Assembly (NCBI GenBank): GCA_938035125.1
Contig: CALHNS010000009.1
Span: forward strand, 62,001 to 126,000
Length of the DNA: 64,000 nucleotides
DNA from: an uncultured Granulosicoccaceae bacterium
Lineage (GTDB): Bacteria; Pseudomonadota; Gammaproteobacteria; Granulosicoccales; Granulosicoccaceae
Reading direction: 5' to 3'
Position numbers and translations under genes: made by a program. The notes beneath the pieces were generated by a model. That model was not told the origin of the DNA and searched no databases. It worked only from the letters and a program-made list of their open reading frames with translations. Position 1 is the stretch's first letter. Each line of letters opens with the position of its first letter. This document shows, in pieces, positions 62,720 through 64,000 of this stretch.

Positions 62720-63264
62720 TAAAAGTCTGGGTCCCAATCAACCACAATCTTCTTAGCCTGTACGTCCACATCAACCACAACATCTGGGCGCACCCAAGGC
62801 ACCAAAATATTGGGCCCGTTGGGATATTTCTCACCCTCACCAAGCGGCCGTTCATCACGGATTTCCAACACGTCGTTGGCACCCGTCTCAAACAACCGAG
62901 TAGCTTTTCCAAACCGCTGGCCGTCGGTATTGAACACCTCACAACCGACTAGATCCGTCCAGTAGTACTCGCCTGCATCCGTTGCTGGCAAACTATCTCT
63001 AGGTATGGCGATTTCAGTTCCACGGAGCTGCTCCGCTTCATCTCGATCGTCTAACCCTTCCAACAATGCCAACACATTTTTTGGGGTGTGCTGGGACTGA
63101 ACTACCTTAACTTCCTCCCAACCGCTGCGCTTCTTCATCCACCATCGAGGGTAGGTGAGAATGTTTTCACGCGGTTGAGTGTCGGAATGGATCTTAATCC
63201 AGCCCCGGACGCCATGAACCCCAATGACGCGTCCGAGCAACACCCATTGGGTGTCGTCCGACAA
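62719..63264 (-). CDS. rimM: Ribosome maturation factor RimM
   Basis: 16S rRNA processing factor that binds S19 in the 30S head. The N-terminal domain has LLGRVIGVHGVRGWIKIHS, and the C-terminal PRC barrel includes YYWTDLVGCEV and ends VVDWDPDF as in other RimM proteins. The start is TTG at 63264, 23 bases after rpsP. 181 aa. Confidence 0.95.
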   Translation of the reverse strand: MSDDTQWVLLGRVIGVHGVRGWIKIHSDTQPRENILTYPRWWMKKRSGWEEVKVVQSQHTPKNVLALLEGLDDRDEAEQLRGTEIAIPRDSLPATDAGEYYWTDLVGCEVFNTDGQRFGKATRLFETGANDVLEIRDERPLGEGEKYPNGPNILVPWVRPDVVVDVDVQAKKIVVDWDPDF

Positions 63265-63287
63265 GAGAATTTGCCGCCCGCTCGATC

Positions 63288-63551
63288 TTACGCCGCAGCG
63301 CTAGCTTGAGCTTTGCGGTAAGTTTTTACGATGTGCTTTACTCGATCGCTCATTTGAGCGCCATTGCCTATCCAGTAGTCAACGCGAGATAAATCGATGT
63401 TTGTGCCAATCGCTTCACCGCGAGCCATTGGGTTGTAGTAACCCAGGCGCTCAAGGTAGCGACCGTCACGACGGTTGCGGCTGTCAGTTGCAACCACGTG
63501 ATAGAACGGAGCTTTTTTAGCGCCGCCACGAGACAGACGAATGGTAACCAT
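63288..63551 (-). CDS. rpsP: 30S ribosomal protein S16
   Basis: Ribosomal protein S16, 87 aa from ATG at 63551: [42 protein letters not shown] longer frame to 63590 would precede the conserved start and is not expected. First gene of the operon; the usual ffh-rpsP order is kept. Confidence 0.97.
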   Translation of the reverse strand: MVTIRLSRGGAKKAPFYHVVATDSRNRRDGRYLERLGYYNPMARGEAIGTNIDLSRVDYWIGNGAQMSDRVKHIVKTYRKAQASAAA

Positions 63552-63617
63552 AGTGCAGTAGTCCACAAAAAACGGATAATCGGCCAACATCCAAAAGATG
63601 TGTGCTCGAAGGTAACT

Positions 63618-63645
63618 CCCAATTGTATCGGATTGGGTAAAAAAA
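63618..63645 (-). promoter_or_regulatory. Candidate rpsP operon promoter
   Basis: On the minus strand a good -10 TACAAT (complement of 63622-63627) is preceded, about 17 bases upstream, by a poor -35 TGTCCT. A CCCAAT/ATTGGG dyad (63618-63637) overlaps the -10. It lies between ffh and rpsP. Confidence 0.35.
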
Positions 63646-63680
63646 GGACACCCAAAAAGGGCTTGTGCCGCTACATCACG

Positions 63681-64000
63681 CTACATCATTCCAGGGGGTA
63701 ACTTACCCTGCATGCCGCGCATCATCTTCGCCATGCCGCCGCCTTTCATTTTTTTCATCATTTTGGACATTTGCAGATGCTGTTTCAGCAATTTATTCAC
63801 ATCTTGCACCTGACAACCGCTGCCCGCGGCGATTCGCTTGCGCCGAGAACCCTTGATGATGGCAGGATGCTTACGCTCCTGCGGCGTCATGGAATTGATG
63901 AGCGCGATCATACGAACAAATTCTTTATCGTTCGCTTTCTGTTTTACCGAGTCCGGCAAATCGGCCGCGCCTGGCAATTTGTCGATAAGGGCTGCCATGC
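63681..64000 (-). CDS. ffh: Signal recognition particle protein Ffh, C-terminal part (partial)
   Basis: The RNA-binding M domain of Ffh, truncated at the window edge. Visible are the SRP RNA-binding helix-turn-helix NSMTPQERKHPAIIKGSRRKRIAAGSG and VQDVNKLLKQHLQMSKMMKKM, ending with a Met-rich tail GMAKMMRGMQGKLPPGMM that forms part of the signal-peptide groove. The GTPase part lies beyond base 64000. The TAG stop is inside a 10-base tandem repeat (63669-63688). Confidence 0.96.
   Translation of the reverse strand, partial: MAALIDKLPGAADLPDSVKQKANDKEFVRMIALINSMTPQERKHPAIIKGSRRKRIAAGSGCQVQDVNKLLKQHLQMSKMMKKMKGGGMAKMMRGMQGKLPPGMM

Overview
The window reads as a chromosomal segment of a heterotrophic, probably marine or brackish gammaproteobacterium. 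This rests on several conserved gene neighbourhoods: [hpf]-ptsN-rapZ-ptsO-ptsI, minCDE, pepP-ubiH with ygfB, zapA-ssrS(6S RNA)-fau, dNK-folK-pcnB and ffh-rpsP-rimM-trmD-rplS. Glycine-betaine-type and TRAP-type uptake systems add the saltwater flavour. I do not see enough to name a genus. No prophage, insertion sequence, CRISPR array, tRNA or rRNA was recognised; the region is mostly core genome with three accessory metabolic islands.

1-5321: tail of a probable hpf gene, then a nitrogen-type PTS operon (ptsN, rapZ, ptsO, a GAF-less ptsI) whose last gene is a translationally coupled MgtE magnesium transporter. 5322-6054: a 700-bp regulatory region with three DnaA boxes and several NrdR-type boxes in front of a split B12-dependent ribonucleotide reductase (nrdJa-nrdJb). 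The nrd genes lead a same-strand run with overlapping small genes (zinc ribbon, unknown protein, parvulin), a nitronate monooxygenase, an aldo/keto reductase and two small membrane proteins (to 12450).

12494-19156 (minus): a catabolic operon in which a fused HyuA-HyuB (5-oxoprolinase type) protein, an FAD amine oxidase, an HpaI-type aldolase and a uronate-dehydrogenase-like SDR are arranged head to tail, with a divergent LysR regulator (19283). A BON-domain protein and a glycine-betaine-type ABC transporter (proXVW, with a double-length permease) follow. 25060-29707: adk, an RsmC-like methyltransferase, trhO, a soluble lytic transglycosylase and bolA. 29862-33301: a porin and minCDE, with an unusual acidic linker in MinC. 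33394-42925: dinB, a GGDEF-EAL protein, metY with an alpha/beta hydrolase, and a pepP-ubiH-clcA run.

42931-51100: ygfB, a ZapB-like coiled coil, zapA, 6S RNA, fau, then a GntR-regulated TRAP transporter (dctPQM), ilvA and rpiA. 51159-58763: a CHASE2 histidine kinase with its response regulator, deoxynucleoside kinase, folK, pcnB with a very long disordered tail, hslR and ycgL. 58794-64000: two cytochromes c, htpG, and the translation operon rpsP-rimM-trmD-rplS downstream of ffh, which runs off the right edge.

The two places most worth further attention are the doubly controlled nrdJ promoter region (5577-5987) and the hydantoinase/amine oxidase/aldolase/SDR operon (12494-19156), whose enzyme order suggests a route for opening and breaking down a lactam or cyclic imide that I cannot match to a named pathway.
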